Part shown: positions 20,741 to 21,744 of the stretch, piece by piece
How positions within the stretch are numbered: position 1 is the stretch's first letter
Layout: the number at the start of each line of letters is the position of its first letter
The notes under the pieces: model-generated
The model's input: only the letters and a program-made list of their open reading frames with translations
What the model was told of the DNA's origin: nothing
Database searches by the model: none
NCBI GenBank assembly: GCA_036507695.1
Contig: DATCIR010000319.1
Span: forward strand, 1-21,744
Source of the DNA: JAKEGK01 sp036507695
GTDB lineage: Bacteria; Pseudomonadota; Gammaproteobacteria; SZUA-152
DNA length: 21,744 nt
Direction of reading: 5' to 3'
Position numbers and translations under genes: made by a program

Positions 20741-21744
20741 AGACGTTTCTGCACATACGGAAATCGAATGGTCAACTCATATTGGGTTCCGGTCTGGCTC
20801 ACCAGCAAACGGCCCTGATGACCGTACAGCGCCGATAACCGCTGCTTGATATTTTCCTGGGCCATTTTATTGCTGGCCCGCTCCAGGGGCTGGGTATATT
20901 CCGGCATCGGGTTAACGATGCTGATGGTAATGATATTTTTTTCCAGTTTGCCATTAATCACGATCGTGCCGCCATCACGGATATGTTCGATGCCGTGGTA
21001 GATGGCGTTTTCCAGCAGCGGTTGCAGCGTTAACTGGGGTATCAGCGCATTTTCCGGCAAAGCCTCGACATTCCACTCTACCTTTAATCGGTCGCCCATG
21101 CGCAATTCTTCAATATGCAGGTAGCGTTTTGCCAACTCCCACTCGTCTTTCAGACGTACTTCGTAACTGGAATCGGCCAGGGTGCCGCGGAACAGGTCGG
21201 CCAGGTCTTCGGTGGCGGCTTCCGCCAGCTCCGGGTTGCTGCGGGTCAGGCTGGCGATGGTGTTTAAACTGTTAAACAAAAAATGCGGCCGGATGCGCGA
21301 TTGCAGGGCCTGGATCCGCGCCTGGGATTTGGCTTCCAGGTTCTGCGCCCACTGATGTTGCACATAAAAGTAGCGCAAGGCAACGGCCGACACGATGGCG
21401 CTGATGCCCAGATTGCGCAGTAAAAAATCGCTATACCAGCCGGTGCTGACCCTGGGGTCCGCTGTCATCCACTGCAAGGTCCAGTAAGTCACTTCGCTGA
21501 CCAGGGTGGTGGTAATGATTAATACGATATAACCGGCTGTGGCCGCGATATTGACACTGAGCTTGCGCAGCCAGGGGCGCACGATACACAGCACGCCGGC
21601 GCTAATCAGCGCCACCCACTGAATAAATAGCGAAATCACACCGAGATCTTCCCAGCGGTTGCTGGCGGTTTCCAGCGGGGACAGGGTAATGACAATGGCG
21701 AGCAGCTCCGCAATCAGGATCACGGCAAAAACCATGCGGACATT
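20737..21744 (-). CDS. algZ: Sensor histidine kinase, AlgZ/FimS-like, 5' end beyond the window
   Basis: The visible 335 codons encode a membrane domain with about four hydrophobic helices over the first 130 residues, then a LytS-like His_kinase domain: the acceptor His in RIRPHFLFNSLNTIASL, and an ATPase N box in LQPLLENAIYHGIEHI. The frame stays open to the window edge (residues before MVFAVILIAELLAIV read NVR), and AlgZ relatives have further residues there, so the gene is cut by the window. Like AlgZ it may lack clear G-box motifs; SIVNPMPE is the nearest G1-like segment. It overlaps algR by four bases. Confidence 0.86.
   Translation of the reverse strand, partial: NVRMVFAVILIAELLAIVITLSPLETASNRWEDLGVISLFIQWVALISAGVLCIVRPWLRKLSVNIAATAGYIVLIITTTLVSEVTYWTLQWMTADPRVSTGWYSDFLLRNLGISAIVSAVALRYFYVQHQWAQNLEAKSQARIQALQSRIRPHFLFNSLNTIASLTRSNPELAEAATEDLADLFRGTLADSSYEVRLKDEWELAKRYLHIEELRMGDRLKVEWNVEALPENALIPQLTLQPLLENAIYHGIEHIRDGGTIVINGKLEKNIITISIVNPMPEYTQPLERASNKMAQENIKQRLSALYGHQGRLLVSQTGTQYELTIRFPYVQKRL

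Overview
The window looks like a gammaproteobacterial chromosome segment of roughly balanced base composition. The evidence is an AlgZ/AlgR-type LytTR two-component pair, a compact zur-znuA-znuC-znuB zinc operon with a gammaproteobacterial-type Zur box, a Rep helicase, a UPF0213 GIY-YIG protein and a large HEAT/DUF349 protein. A Pseudomonadales/Cellvibrionales-like or Methylococcales-like host would fit. That placement is inference from gene content, not a measured match.

Layout. Positions 1-1083 hold a cold-shock protein and a GIY-YIG protein, both on the minus strand. A lysine/alanine-rich histone H1-like protein with a small unrecognised C-terminal domain follows on the plus strand (1381-1839). 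A 27-codon hydrophobic small ORF, absent from any standard length cutoff, lies at 1941-2024 on the minus strand, and a run of 19-bp tandem repeats copies its own 3' end. Positions 2319-5338 are the zinc-uptake operon: Zur box over the promoter, then zur, znuA, znuC and znuB with overlapping or abutting ends. The DUF349 protein (5782-8847) follows, with three perfect 14-bp tandem repeats just ahead of it. Next come a REC-PAS-GGDEF-EAL cyclic-di-GMP protein and a membrane histidine kinase, probably partners, then rep helicase and a periplasmic thioredoxin-like protein.

Positions 16224-19863 look like an accessory stretch. They contain a fragment of a transglutaminase-like, RHS-associated protein with no proper start; a ribbon-helix-helix plus RAMA/DUF4357-like protein; an AbiE type IV toxin-antitoxin pair whose toxin gene is cut by one in-frame amber codon where the family has Trp; and a 158-bp IS66-type MITE with 14-bp terminal inverted repeats and an exact 8-bp target duplication. 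The intergenic DNA between the two divergent accessory genes is strikingly AT-rich. The core genome resumes at 20000 with algR and the truncated-by-window algZ on the minus strand.

How the parts fit: zinc homeostasis is a self-regulated operon; the cyclic-di-GMP protein and the kinase form a likely signalling pair; AlgZ/AlgR is a second signalling pair; the AbiE/RHH region is a decaying defence or toxin-antitoxin insertion. No clear new multi-gene system was found. The best candidates for something undescribed are the small membrane ORF with its self-copied tail, the RHH-RAMA protein, and the H1-like protein's C-terminal domain.
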